NCBI GenBank assembly: GCA_004380135.1
Contig: QXCR01000259.1
Coordinates: 1 to 28,517, forward strand
Direction: 5' to 3'
DNA: 28,517 nt
From: Stemphylium vesicarium
Taxonomy: Eukaryota; Ascomycota; Dothideomycetes; Pleosporales; Pleosporaceae
Position 1 is the first letter of the stretch. Each line of letters begins with the position of its first letter. This document shows positions 11,167-21,848 of this stretch, in pieces. Both the position numbers and the translations under genes were made by a program. The notes under the pieces are model-generated. The model worked only from the letters and a program-made list of their open reading frames with translations. It did not search any database and had not been told where the DNA came from.

Positions 11167-12527
11167 TTACAAGTCTTTCTTCCGCAATGTGTAGTAGCGC
11201 AATTTTACTGCGCTAGGCGACATATTAAGGAAGCGTTTACATATCTCTTGCCACTCTATACCCTGTTTGTCCTTTAATGAGAGTAACTGCACTTCGTCTG
11301 ACTCTAGCCATGGCTTGTGCGTTCGTCGGATGCATTCTTTTATGACTTTCTCTCTATTCTCGCCTTCTTCGTCTGAGTCGTCGTCTGAGTCGTCCGTTCC
11401 ATGACTAGAAGTGTTACTATGGGAACTGCTTATTCACTCCGCATTTAAGCCTCTGCGATCGCAGAGGTCTAGGGCACTGTCATCACGCCGATAACCTAGT
11501 AGTATCCATGAACTCGGCGATAGCTGGGTCGTGCGGATGACTTTGCCCTATTCGCCGAGGAACCTGCTACCTATGGCTATCGGGTCGAGAGACCAATTCG
11601 AGTCGCGATAATGGATAATCGCTGTCATAATCGACGAGCCATTTGGGACAGCACAGAGCGTGAGATCGGTTATCTGATAAGTCTTGTCGAGGCTGGGTTC
11701 ATAGTTGATGCTGGTTCCATCGCCTGCCGTCCTACCTGGAGAGGATGATTGTGGGGAGCAAGATTGAGGTCTTTTGTTAATCCTAGGCCGTCCCGGCATC
11801 GAAATTTGCCGTGTCTGGATCGGTCTTACTTGTTGCTGTGTCCTCGTGGGTACCGTATTGCAGTGCAGTGGTCTGAGAGCAGTGTTGGATAGCCCGCATT
11901 TTCTCTTAAGTGCCGAGTCCCTGACCACACGTCGTTGAGGGTTCGTGGGAGGGATGCTGAGTCCCTCATTGTTGTGACCAATTTCATCCTCAAAGCTTCC
12001 CCTAACTTTGCCAAAGCTACCTTGTCGATTCATCTTACGCATGTTAGCATCTCTACTGACATCTTGCTCACCTTCTATCCCTTTGAAAGGAGAGATAGAT
12101 CTTCTTGAATGCTGTAGCTTATCAACTGCTCCCTGGACATGTGCGTCGTGTTCATGTTCTCCATCGCGGAGATCGCTTGGAGACAGGACTAGGCTTACGG
12201 CACCATCGCCTTTGTGACTAGCGCCTAAGCGATCAGAGATAGGTCTTTCACTGGGTCTAGGACGGGAAGTTTGGCCGCTCGGGTTCAGCAGAGACGTATA
12301 CTTAGGCGTGGATGCTAATTCGAGTATGTGGCTCTGTGCCTGTCGCTCAGCCAGCCTTTGCCGCTTCGCTGGATAGGTGTCTTCCGTCTCTAGATCCGGT
12401 ATAAAGTCCGACATTGCTGCCGAGGTGATTGTTGTCGGATGAACAACTGAAGAATGACGCGATCGTTCACATGTTACTGACGGTGCGTTTGTCCCGCCAA
12501 CGATACTGAAGAACGTTTCGTTCTCTG

Positions 12528-12587
12528 CTGGTGATCTCTTTAGGACAGTGTCAGCATAGCTCTATTCACTGATTAGGTGGTGCTCAC
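12528..12587 (-). other. predicted intron 3 of the Myb-like gene (60 nt)
   Basis: It starts GTGAGC and ends ATCACCAG, with GCTGAC as the likely branch site. The length is a multiple of three. It removes an in-frame TAG, which is therefore probably not a mutation. Confidence 0.65.
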
Positions 12588-12794
12588 CCTGACAAGAACT
12601 TTCCATATCCTCTACGGAGAAAGCGTGCTCTACAGCTGCGTCGAGATCACCGCACTGTCTGACATGGCCTCCTTCGTGGGCAGCAATCGGGTGGTACCCT
12701 TCCTCCTGATAGTCAGAGGCCCTGTTGCTAGGCTGAAAGTGCGTAACGCTGTGGTGTTCTTCAACCGTGCTAATATCCTCAATTAAATGAGAAT

Positions 12795-12842
12795 CTATCG
12801 CCTATTAGTAAGATCATCGACTTAACTTACTCAAACGCCTAC
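12795..12842 (-). other. predicted intron 2 of the Myb-like gene (48 nt)
   Basis: It starts GTAGGC and ends GCGATAG, with TTACTAAT as the branch site. Reading through would meet a stop directly, while splicing keeps the frame. A stronger-looking GTAAGT donor 11 nt further in would leave a 36-nt intron with the same frame, but that is very short for a fungus. Confidence 0.7.
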
Positions 12843-13106
12843 CTCGATTGCCTCTGTCAAAGGACCCATTCGTGGAAGAATCTGATGTTGTGACGCATGT
12901 GACGTGGTCTATTCCTCCCTCGTCGAGCAATTCACAGCCAAACTGGTAGTGACTGATGCCAGATGCGAGATCATACATGTTTCTTCTATAGTCTGCTCCA
13001 AATAGGCCGCACATTGCTGAGTCTATCTCCTCAACATCTGCAATATGGCCTGTCGCCTGGACCTCTGCTATCTGTCGAGGGACGGTGTAAGTCTCGCCCC
13101 CGATAT

Positions 13107-13162
13107 CTGCACACGAGTTAGTCTGATTCAATTCGCTTGCATAGCTGACGGGCGGACAATAC
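13107..13162 (-). other. predicted intron 1 of the Myb-like gene (56 nt)
   Basis: On the minus strand it starts GTATTG and ends GTGTGCAG, with GACTAACTC as a near-perfect branch site shortly before the acceptor. Removing it joins the MATFTSVPQN exon to exon 2 in phase. Confidence 0.7.
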
Positions 13163-13331
13163 CTTTATCTTGCAATCTAAAATTTTAAGTCGCCCCCTCT
13201 ATGTAATTTATACGAGTAGTGTGCCCCGTAACCTTGGCCTTAACCTTAGATTTGGTACGCTTGGGTAATGTAGGGTCGTAGTGTTTGAACTGAGACGAAG
13301 TGTTCTGAGGAACCGAAGTAAAAGTAGCCAT

Positions 13332-13440
13332 TGTAAGATTGTGATGGGATCTGATGGGACTCGATGGAATCTGATAGACTCTGGCTGAGGAAACAGTGCC
13401 GTATCTAGGAGTTTAAATAGCAAACAACTTACTGAGCTGA
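13332..13440 (-). promoter_or_regulatory. upstream region of the Myb-like gene: TATA-like box or a further intron
   Basis: On the minus strand CTATTTAAAC (13420-13411) lies about 80 bp before the ATG, at a plausible TATA distance. Between them are imperfect direct repeats of the type CAGATYCCATC. The same segment can also be read as a 48-nt intron (13432-13385, GTAAGT...TTTCCTCAG) that would join an upstream exon. The two readings exclude each other, and I cannot decide between them. Confidence 0.45.
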
Positions 13441-13601
13441 CGGCTTCTGCAGGGGAGAGATTATCAACATAATGACGCTGAATTGACTGTAGTACGTCAT
13501 CCTCGGTGTCTCCGACGCGATCCTTGTTGGTGCCGCGTCATAATGCTAGGTCTGGCACCAGGAGAGCCAGTGGAACCAGAGAGAGTGGCCATGGTATCCA
13601 T
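13433..13601 (-). pseudogene. possible upstream exon or separate gene fragment
   Basis: On the minus strand an ATG at 13601 (second ATG 13592) opens MATLSGSTGSPGARPS. After a shift near 13540 another frame gives GTNKDRVGDTEDDVLQSIQR up to a GTAAGT donor at 13432. Both parts look protein-like. The phase does not fit the exon that follows without another indel, so this could be a broken first exon of the Myb-like gene or a remnant of something else. Confidence 0.35.
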
Positions 13602-13807
13602 TCGAACGAAGGAGTTAGTGTGACAACACTGGATGTAACCACGTGACTAGAGTCACATGATATTCTATTGTAGCAGGCACTGCCCGGTGGGCAAGTGCAC
13701 TTACCTCTGAGCTGAGAGCTCCTGTACACGAACATTAGAACACGACAACAGACAGCAATAAAATAGTTGATCCGCAGTCTCTAACCCAAAGCTACTCACG
13801 TAGTTAT

Positions 13808-13926
13808 TGTCAGGCCGGATCAGGCCAGATGACAATATATACTATCCTGCACCATGATCAGTAGTTCACTGATCATACGTACCTTTTTGGTTGCATGGCT
13901 TAGTGGTGCAGGGCTGCACCCTGACA
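13808..13926 (-). mobile_element. 119-bp solo LTR (or TRIM-like element) with 5-bp target duplication
   Basis: The element has ends TGTCAGG...CCTGACA (7-bp inverted repeat) and is flanked by GTTAT on both sides (13803-13807 and 13927-13931). It contains no gene. It shares blocks with the element at 23949-24055, read in reverse: CCAAAAAGGTAC, then a hairpin, then GGTGCA and GGATAGTATATAT. The hairpin has a 9-bp stem (ATGATCAGT with ACTGATCAT, 13854-13876). Orientation is assigned from that relative. The 5-bp duplication and TG...CA ends favour a solo LTR over a MITE. Confidence 0.85.
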
Positions 13927-13931
13927 GTTAT

Positions 13932-14094
13932 AGTTATTAGTCTAGCTATTAATAATACACGCTATATTCGCTATTATGTACTGACGAGCTACTAACTACT
14001 GTTAATAGAGCTACGTTATTTAAATGCTACTTTTACCTTATCTTATTAAGCCTTAAGTATACTATCCTATAAAAGAGTCCATATCTAAGAGCTA
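13932..14094. other. short AT-rich gap between repeats
   Basis: TpA-rich sequence almost without CpA or TpG, probably RIP-altered repeat DNA. No gene or element end is recognisable. Confidence 0.5.
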
Positions 14095-14099
14095 ATAGA

Positions 14100-14325
14100 T
14101 GTAAGGGGCTAGCTCTAGGAGCACTCAAGGAGTAGGTAGCCAATGGCAAGGCCAGGTTAACAAGATTATATTCGATAGCGAGCTAGGCTTCTAGGCTACG
14201 TGGCTATCTATATATACATAGGCGGAGAAATAATATTCTAATTAGCTAATTAGTAATTAGAGCGGATAGGAGGAATACTAAAGCTAAAGATAAGGATAAG
14301 AGAGTAAGGGCTCTAGCCTATTATA
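14100..14325 (-). repeat. element A LTR, 3' LTR in coding orientation
   Basis: It is 226 bp long and on the plus strand begins TGTAAGGGGC and ends TTATA, the RIP form of TTACA. The interior contains the CGAGCTAGGCTTCTAGGCTA block of the A family. Just inside (14326-14365) the minus strand shows two runs of A and G (AAAGGGGGG and AGAAGGGGGG), the purine tract that primes plus-strand synthesis. Confidence 0.9.
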
Positions 14326-14568
14326 ATACCCCCCTTCTAAGAAGAAGTCCCCCCTTTCTTAGGGCTAAAATAAGCAACTATTATAGCGCTATAGGCTGTT
14401 ATCTTAAGTTAAGGTTTCTAGGCTAGCTAAGCTAGCTAGGCTAGATAAGTTAGCTAAGTTAAGTAGGCTTTAAGGTAGGTATTAATCTAATAGCTAGCTA
14501 ATCTATAGTAAAGGTAAAGATTATTTAATAGGTAGTATAGGTAGCGTTCGGTCAAGGTAGTAGAGGAC

Positions 14569-14785
14569 TGTAAGGGGCTAGCTCTAGGAGCGCTCAAGGA
14601 GTAGATAGCCGATGGCAAGGCCAGGTATATAGTGGTTGTATTCGATAAGGAGCTATTAGTCTATCTACGCTAGTGTTTATCTACCTATTAAATAAATATT
14701 AGTTTAAGGTAATCTAAGCGTCTATTAGACGCGTCTACTAAGATTCTATTAAGGAGCTCTACTAAAGGGCGTTTAGCCTATTATA
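14569..14785 (-). repeat. element B LTR, 3' LTR in coding orientation
   Basis: It is 217 bp and on the plus strand begins TGTAAGGGGC and ends GCCTATTATA. The first 56 bp or so match the A-family LTR and the rest is specific to B. The minus strand shows a purine tract (CTAAAGAGGGGAGTAT) immediately inside, at 14786-14801, which sets the coding orientation. Confidence 0.92.
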
Positions 14786-14814
14786 ATACTCCCCTCTTTA
14801 GAGGTCTACCTATT

Positions 14815-17800
14815 TTCCTCCTAAAAACTATCTAGGAGGCGTCCTTTAGCGTCGTAGTGTAGTGCTATATAGAATAGCTAGCGGTCTAGGGCTTTTATAT
14901 TCTTAAGTAGCTAGACTAGCTTAAATGTTATTTAGTAGTATTCTCTCTATTTAACTCTATATTCTTATTTAGATTCTCTTCTAACGTGGCGTTCCTATTC
15001 TACTATAATATCTTTTACTACCTATTTATTCTCTCCCGCTACTTATAACGCTAGTAGCTAAGAATTATCTACTTCTTAGCTTAGTAGTAGGTCTAAACTT
15101 GCGAGCTTAATCTAGTTAATATAGAATACTAAATAGGGATCTAGAGGCGTATCTAGCTTAACTAAGTAGCTATTAATTACCTCTAGTACTATATACTTAG
15201 CGTTTTTTTAGTCTAGCTTCTTTAATATCTACCTAGTGCTATATTACTAGTCTAAGCGTAGCTAAACTTTATTACTTACCTAATATTATTAAGCCTCTCG
15301 TCGCGACTTATTCGCTTATTATTCTTGCTTTTACTGCGCGCTCGCTATACTTACTTAGGCTAACTTAAGGACGCTTTAGAGTTTTAAGACGATCTACTCT
15401 ACTTTCCTATTATCTAAGTAGTTATTAGGTGTACCTAGGGGCAGCGCTCGTTCCTCTAGCGTCTATAGCTATAATAGGTTCACGTTATAGCTATGTTATA
15501 AGAAGAAAGGCGATACACCTATCGACGTCGCGTCCCTACCATTAATCGCGATTTAAGCCATTAGGCAGAGCGTGGCCTAGTCTGTCTAAGCCTAGTTCGT
15601 GAAGGATTAGATATAGGCTTCCTAGACGCTATTTATTCTCTCTATAGCGCTATCTATCTAGGGGTAGTACGCTATTAATAGCCTCTAATTAATCTTTAAA
15701 ATCTAGTAGAGTCGTTCTTATAGTTTACTAATAAACTAGTTCTCTTAGTCTAACGTAATCGCGTTAGGTAGCTAGTAGTACGTAACTACTCTTTTAACAA
15801 ACTTCTAAATTACTATATCTATTATTATAATTAGTAAGAAAATAAAGATTACTCTTTTACTTAGCTAGTCTATTACTACTATAAGACTTATTATACCTTT
15901 ATTCTTAGGTAGTCTCTCTATAAAGTCTATAGAGATCTTCTTCTATACCTAAGTAGATATTAGAAGAGATTTTAATAACTCTTATTTCTCTTCTCTCTAT
16001 AGCTTACTTCTACTATAAACGTTATAGTTCCTAACGTACCTCTAGACGTTATCTACTATTTCTAGCTAGAAGTAGTCCCTTATAAGTATCTTATAGGTTA
16101 CCTCTCTTTTAAGGTAATCTATAATAAGAGACTTATAGGTCTCTTAAATAATCTAAGTACGTATTAACTCGTCCTATAGTACTTATTTTCTCTCTTAGTA
16201 TATTAACGCTCTATTATTAATTATATATTCTATAATAGAATACTTTAGGCCTAAGCTTAGTAAAAATCTTCTTTCTTTTTACTTAATTACTCTCTTTACT
16301 TCCTAGTAAGTTCTATTATTCTCTACTATAATAGCCTATACCTCCTCTAGCTAATTAGAGGTAATAGTAGCCTTACTTTAAGCCTCTTACTCTAAGTAGT
16401 TATTAACTAGTAGTAGATCTAGTTCTACTAGAATTAGACTTAGACTAGTATATATTACTAGTATATTCTCTAAATTCTCTTTAGCTAACTCTTTATAGTA
16501 GGACGTAGTTAGCTTAAAGACTTATATAAGGCGCTTCTATAAGCGCTTATCCTCTACTCCTATAGGTAAGTTCTATTCTCTTTGCGAGAGTGCGTCTACC
16601 CTAATATTCTACTTACCTAGGCGGTATAATATCTCTATATTATAGCGTCCTAGTAGGAGAGACTACTTTATTTAGTACTTATTTAATATTCTAAGTCTTA
16701 TAAAGTAGTTTAGGTTCTTATAATTAGTAATTACTTTAAACTTAATAATTAAGTATAATTTAGCGTTCTACTCCTCTAAGTAGTAAATTACTACTAGTAG
16801 TTTTTTATTATAAATCTTATAATTATACTTATAGGAGTTATTCTTTCTTAAAAAGTATATATATAGTCTTAAGATATTATTATCTCTATATTAGAAAAGC
16901 ACCTCTTCTATAGTATATTCTAATAAGTTATACTCTAGTACTATCTCCTTATTTAGGTTAAAACTAGCTAGTATAGGCTCTAAAATAAAGACTTTCTTTA
17001 GCTTCTTAAAGGCTAATTACTCTTTAGAGCCCTATTAAAAGGTTATATTACTAGTAAGCCTAGTAAGAGGTATAGTAACTTAAGCGAAGTTCCTAATAAA
17101 CTTTTAGTAGAAGTTAGTAAACCCTAAGAATAATCTTACTCTTTTAACTATACTTAGTACTTCTTACTTATAGATTATAGCTACCTTCGCGGGGTCTATA
17201 CTAATTCCTTTTTTAACTTTAATAATAAACCTTAGGTACTTTATAGACTTAACCTCGAACTTACACTTCTTAATATCTATATAAAGTCTAGCTATCTATA
17301 GCTTACTAAGTACCTTTTAGACGTACTCTTAGTATTAGCTTTTACTTCCGTCCGTATAGATTAACACGTTATTAAAGTAAGCTAAGTAGAAGTCGTTAAA
17401 GTACTCTCGCAGGGTCTAGTTAATATACCGCTAGAAGGTACTTAGAGAGTTTACTATGCTAAAGGGGGTGACTAGCTACTTAAATAGCCTAAAGCGCGTT
17501 CTAAACGTAGTCTTTTATTTATTACCTTCTATAACGCGAATCTTATAGAAGGCTATAATAATATCTAGCTTAGTAAACTATTTCGCCTTACTTAGGTTAT
17601 TAAGCGTCTCTTAGATTAGAGAAAGAGAGTATCTATTCTTTTTAGTAATCTTATTTAACGCTCTATAGTTAATATAAAGGTAGAGGCCTCCTTCTAGCTT
17701 CTTCGCGAATAATACTAGCGTAGCTACTAGTAAGCTACTAACTTAGATAAATTCTTTCTTAAGTAGAGATATAAGCTTCTTACGTAAAATTAATAACTCT

Positions 17801-19560
17801 TTCTTAGATATACTATATAGTAGCCTCTATAATAGTTAAGCGTCTTTTAGGTTAAGTTTAATCTTATAGTCTACTCTTAGACTTCTATATAGAGATAGCT
17901 TATTTATCTTTTTTAAGTTAAATAACTTATAGAACTCTTAGTACTAAGTAAGTAGTATTACTTTTATATCTATCTTCTTCTTAGGTTATAATATCTTATT
18001 AATATCTATAATTAACGTAGTAAATATCTAAACTCTACTTAGACTTTTCCTATAAGTTAATATAGTAAATACTACTATATTTACCTATTATAGCTTAGAT
18101 AGTAATTTCTTCTCTTTCTCTATTTATACTTAGATACTTACTAAGTAGATATAGAGGCTCTTCTTAGCTAAGCTAATAGATACTTTATAGTAATCTAACT
18201 AGCTCTTTCTTAGAATAACGTCTTCTCTTAGTATATTAATAATATATATATAGGTACTTTTTTTATATCTATATATTCTAAACGTCTATTAGATAATCTT
18301 AATTATTTAAGATATTTTCTTATTAATTCCTTTAATTCTATAAGGGGGGATAGAGAAGCGCTTAAGATAGTTTTAGTTAGTAAATCTTTTATTTACTAGA
18401 GTATAATATAAGTAACTACTATCTATTAACGCTATTACGTTATAGATATTATTAATAATTACGTTAATAGTTAGTAGTAGTGTGCGTATATACTTCTATT
18501 AAAATTAGTTCTATTTACTATAAGTATTCTAATCTATCTTCTAAGGCTCTAAGCTAAGACTCTAGCTTAAAGCTACTCTTTTCCTAATATACTATCTAAG
18601 TATTCTAAGCGTTCCTTATCTTAGGCGTATACGAGATAAGCCTTCTAGATCTTAACTATCTCTAGATATTCTCTAATAAAGTATTCTTTCTTACTATATA
18701 TAAAGTAGGTAGAGATACTACTCTTAAGTCTTTTCTTTTATATATTAGCTTTATTTACTCTTATAGATTCTTAGTCTATCTTCTCTACCTAGAGCGTAGT
18801 CTAAGAAGTAGTTAAGAATACTTATTCATAAGTTAGGGTCTTCTCTTTATTCTTACTATAGAATTAGATCTAATATAGATTATTAAAGAGTTTAATCGCT
18901 TTATCTATATACTCTTTTAAGCTTATATTCTTTAGAGTATAGAGTATCTACTTTTAGAGTTCTTTATTTAGCTCTTTACTAAATATTTATTAGGCTATTA
19001 TTAGACTAAACTCTTATCTTAACTTAACTTATAGCTAGTTAAACTCTAAGATATAGTTATAGATTAGTTACTAGCCCTATCTAAAGTAGTAGAGCTTATT
19101 AAGTGCTCTTTACTATTAGTATACGTTCTAAAACTATATATCTATATATTCTTAGAGGCCTATAACTAACCCCTCTCTATTCTCTAGAACCTATAGTAGT
19201 AATATCTAATTTACTTTATTTTTAGTATAGCTAAGTACGTATTAAATCTTTATATTTTCTATTAGGAATATATCTTAGTTATACTCTAGTTTTTCTTTAT
19301 ACTTAAACTTCTAACTAAGATAGTTATTACGTATACTATTAAAACGCTCTAGATTAGAGAACTTACTCTTGCGAGTAGGGACTTGCGATACTTCTATAGG
19401 AGGGGGTGATGGCGGGGTGGCGAGCGCAGGTGAAGCGTCTGAACGTCTATCGCTCTACTTCCGCTCTAGCACCTCTAGTTAATTAGCTATTAGGCTTAAT
19501 ATCTCTATTATCTGCGCTATTATCGCGGCTATAGAGTTATAGTTAGCTTTTAGTAGGCTT
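14815..19560 (-). pseudogene. element B gag-pol remains
   Basis: Domains can be traced on the minus strand despite stops. Gag lies near 19470-19200 (VPTRKSKFSNLERFNS, then KFKYKEKLEY). Protease lies near 18460-18300 (VIALIDSS, where the family has DSG). Reverse transcriptase spans about 17770-17330, with YRALNKITKKNRY, FTKLDII, FRTRFRLF and YFNNVLIYTDG, where the YxDD Asp codons now encode Asn through G-to-A. The thumb and RNase H lie at 17130-16880 (GFTNFY, then FKKLKKVFILEPILASFN). The integrase core lies near 15945-15850 (ISIDFIERLPK, then LIVVID). A chromodomain-like tail follows at about 15200-14830. No part can be expressed as a protein. Confidence 0.88.
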
Positions 19561-20538
19561 ACTTACTTAGATAAACCTTTACTACCTATTATTACTAACC
19601 TCTTAACTATAGCCTTAATAGTAGGCCTAATAGTAGCTTCCTTCTAACTATTCTCTCTTAGCATCTAAGTGATCTCCTATAAGATCTCTTTATCTAATAC
19701 GCCTACTCGACTCTTCGCCGTCGTATAAGTAGCTAGCTCTTCCACGTTTAGATTAGGAGCGTTATTATTTATTATCTAATTAATTATTAGACGTCTCTAG
19801 TGCTATTATTATTACCTACCTTAATTATAGGGCTTCTAATTACTTTTTAATTAACTTATATAGGTAGTCTCCTTATAGCCTACTTCTCTATAATAAGGAC
19901 TTAGGTAGGTCTTCTTATACGCCTACGTCTTTATAGCGCCTTCTAAGTAGTCTTTAAGTACTTAGAGTAATCTTTACTAGTCTAATACTAGACTTCTATT
20001 ATAGTCTTTAGTAACTTACGTTACTTTTATACTTATAATAGTTAGAGTCCTCTTTTATATAAAGGACGTTTAATTATAGCCTATATCTCTACTTAGAGAT
20101 CTAATAAGACTTTAACTAAAGCTTATTTCTAGACTTATAAGTAGCTATTAGTAGACTCTTATCTATCTTCTACTTAGAGCTCTAACTAGCCTTTAGTTTT
20201 CTACGTAGTATTAGTATCTAGGTCTTTAGCTTTTAAAGATATTATATAGGGCTTTCTATTAAGACTTACTTCTAGCTAGCTACTATTTACTTTACTAATT
20301 TATCGCAACGCGTTAACCTTTAGTAACTACTTCTTATAAAGGGTTACTAGATAGACTTACTATCTTATAGTAGATCGTCTAGCTATTATCTAAAGGCCTT
20401 TTATACTATAAATAATACTAATCCTATATAATAGGTTAACCTACACGCACGTAATAAAGTAGCGGTTAAGGAGCTTAACGCGCAACGCGTTAATAGAGCT
20501 TTATAGGGAGGCTCTATTAATTAGAATTAAATATAAAA

Positions 20539-20755
20539 TATAAGAGGCTAGCTCTAGGAGTACTTAAGAAGTAGATAGCTAATAGTAAGGCTAGGTATAT
20601 AGTAGTTATATTTAATAAGAAGCTATTAGTCTATCTACGCTAGTGTTTATCTACCTGTCGGATAAACATTGGTCTGAGGTGATCTGAGCGTCTATCGGAC
20701 GCGTCCACCAAGATTCCATCGAGGAGCTCTACCAAAGGGCGTTCAGCCCGTTACA
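20539..20755 (-). repeat. element B LTR, 5' LTR in coding orientation
   Basis: It is 217 bp, equal in length to its partner. It is RIP-altered up to about 20655 and then nearly unaltered to its end (GTCGGATAAACATTGGTCTG), so a RIP boundary lies inside the LTR. It ends CCCGTTACA directly before the AGGAC duplication. Confidence 0.92.
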
Positions 20756-20760
20756 AGGAC

Positions 20761-21546
20761 GAGGATAAGGACGAGGACGATCTAGATTGCGGTGTAAGGA
20801 TAGGTCTGGCGACACCTATTCGGATCGGATCGATATCCATCTGCTGGCTGTGTCGGTTTCGGCGGGGCTGGCTGGACGGAAAACGCTTCGAACGCCTCTC
20901 GGCGCTCTGCATGGTCTCCACGTACTGGTCGTACGTAAGGCTGAAGAGGGAGTCGTTTGACTCCTCAAGCTTCTGCCTAGGTGACTATTAGAGGCTATAA
21001 TATAGCGTTGTAATATAGAAGAGATCTAGCTAAGAAGAAGCTTTTACCTTAAATAATAGCCTCTTAAATAACGTAAGGTATATAATTAGAGACATTATTT
21101 TTTTAGTAGATTTAGAAGAAGTGCTAAATTATCTCTTATTACTTATATAGGTTATAGTAAAGGTACTAAAAGAAAGAGAAAATTTATTTTAGACTCTAGT
21201 CTAAATTCTTTTTAGACTATCTATAAAAGTAGAGAATAAACGCCTATTAAAGCTATTTAAGGCGATCCTAAACGTAGTTAAAGATATTAGCTCTATTAAG
21301 CTAATCTAATTAGAGCTTCGCTCATATAGATCGCAGCCATGTACGCAGCGTGTGCGGCTTGCCGTCGAATTTAGGCGGGTCGGGTAGGCGCGCTCGGACT
21401 TGCGTCTAAGCGTCGTTCGGGTGCTGGCGGGACTGGAGCTGGGCGACGCTGTCGCGTAGAGCGATGATCTCGGATCGCTGGTTCTGGAGCTCCTGCTGGA
21501 GCTGCTGCACAAGTAGTAGCAGGGTGTCGTAGTTCTAGCTAGACAT
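20761..21546 (-). pseudogene. element A gag, N-terminal and middle part
   Basis: The gag start is ATG at 21546 on the minus strand, 73 bp inside the LTR. It encodes a coiled-coil-like segment (LLLLVQQLQQELQNQRSEI) followed by ARLPDPPKFDGKPHTLRTWL, the PKFDG...W pattern at the start of gypsy capsid domains. Stops that fit CAG or CGA changes occur at about codon 4 and later. The middle (20985-21305) is severely RIP-altered, while 21306-21546 and 20761-20985 are nearly unaltered. The left piece reads QQMDIDPIRIG, like the linker after the capsid domain. The gene is cut at 20760 by element B and continues at 14568. Confidence 0.8.
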
Positions 21547-21619
21547 CGTAAAAAAATTCTAGTAAGGGCTAGATACTCATCTAATCTCTTCTTAGGCGGG
21601 CTAGCAATTAATTATAAAA

Positions 21620-21843
21620 TATAAGAGGCTAGCTTTAAGAGTACTTAAGGAGTAAGTAGCTAATAGTAAGGCTAAGTTAATAAGATCATATTTAATAGCG
21701 AGCTAGGCTTCTAGGCTACGTAGCTATCTATATATATAGGCGGAGAAACAATATTCCGATCGGCTGATCGGCAATCGGAGCGAACAGGAGGAACACCGAA
21801 GCTGTAGGCGAGGACAAGAGAGCAAGGGCTCTAGCCCATTACA
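21620..21843 (-). repeat. element A LTR, 5' LTR in coding orientation
   Basis: It is 224 bp long. On the plus strand it begins TATAAGAGGC (RIP form of TGTAAGGGGC) and ends CCCATTACA before ATAGA. The left half is RIP-altered, and the right half from about 21745 is nearly unaltered (CCGATCGGCTGATCGGCAAT). It is the same family as 14100-14325 and 26579-26801. Confidence 0.9.
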
Positions 21844-21848
21844 ATAGA

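Larger units (their letters stand above)
11167..13331 (-). pseudogene. four-exon gene with C-terminal Myb/SANT-like domain, carrying three nonsense codons
   Basis: On the minus strand one coherent gene can be built. Exon 1 is 13331-13163, exon 2 is 13106-12843, exon 3 is 12794-12588 and exon 4 is 12527-11167. Together they give 667 codons with correct phase at every junction. The introns are 56, 48 and 60 nt and have GT...AG ends. Branch-point-like ACTAAC, ACTAAT and CTGAC motifs precede the acceptors. The N-terminus begins MATFTSVPQN and is Lys-rich. A long Ser/Pro-rich middle is followed by an acidic run (DDSDDDSDEE) and a C-terminal domain (RTHKPWLESDEVQLLSLKDK, then EWQEICKRFL and LRYYTLRKK) that fits a Myb/SANT-like helix-turn-helix. 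A DNA-binding role is inferred. In-frame stops are TAA 13187-13185, TAG 11550-11548 and TGA 11436-11434, each one C-to-T from Gln or Arg. An uninterrupted 288-codon frame (12414-11548) is only part of exon 4. Confidence 0.72.
14569..20755 (-). mobile_element. Ty3/gypsy element B, full length, RIP-ruined
   Basis: This is a 6,187-bp LTR retrotransposon with two 217-bp LTRs and the target duplication AGGAC (14564-14568 and 20756-20760). It is inserted into the gag gene of element A. Coding order on the minus strand is leader, gag, protease, reverse transcriptase, RNase H, integrase and a chromodomain-like tail, which is the Metaviridae order. Almost every CpA and TpG has been replaced by TpA on both strands, and stops occur in every frame. 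A short island at about 19371-19450 escaped the change. Confidence 0.94.
14100..21843 (-). mobile_element. gypsy-type element A: gag-only LTR retrotransposon, split by element B
   Basis: Two LTRs of the same family (14100-14325 and 21620-21843) bound this element, and ATAGA stands directly outside both ends (14095-14099 and 21844-21848). The coding strand is minus, because the gag start and the LTR-adjacent purine tract both read that way. Without element B (14569-20755) and its duplicated AGGAC, the internal region is only about 1.0-1.1 kb: gag plus a short 3' tail (14326-14568). No protease, reverse transcriptase or integrase of its own is visible. A therefore looks non-autonomous, or internally deleted, and would have relied on another element's pol. 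Confidence 0.88.

Noticed and set aside
12577..12786. Plus-strand open frame of 69 codons
   Set aside because: It is antisense to exon 3 of the Myb-like gene, whose minus-strand frame continues on both sides through consistent introns.
13208..13423. Minus-strand open frame of 71 codons over the start of the Myb-like gene
   Set aside because: It is in another frame from the exon that joins correctly to exon 2, and its Leu/Arg-rich composition suggests a shadow.
13808..13926. Reading the 119-bp element as a MITE
   Set aside because: The 5-bp duplication, TG...CA ends and TATA-like box fit a solo LTR better. A pol III-derived small element remains possible and is mentioned in the findings.
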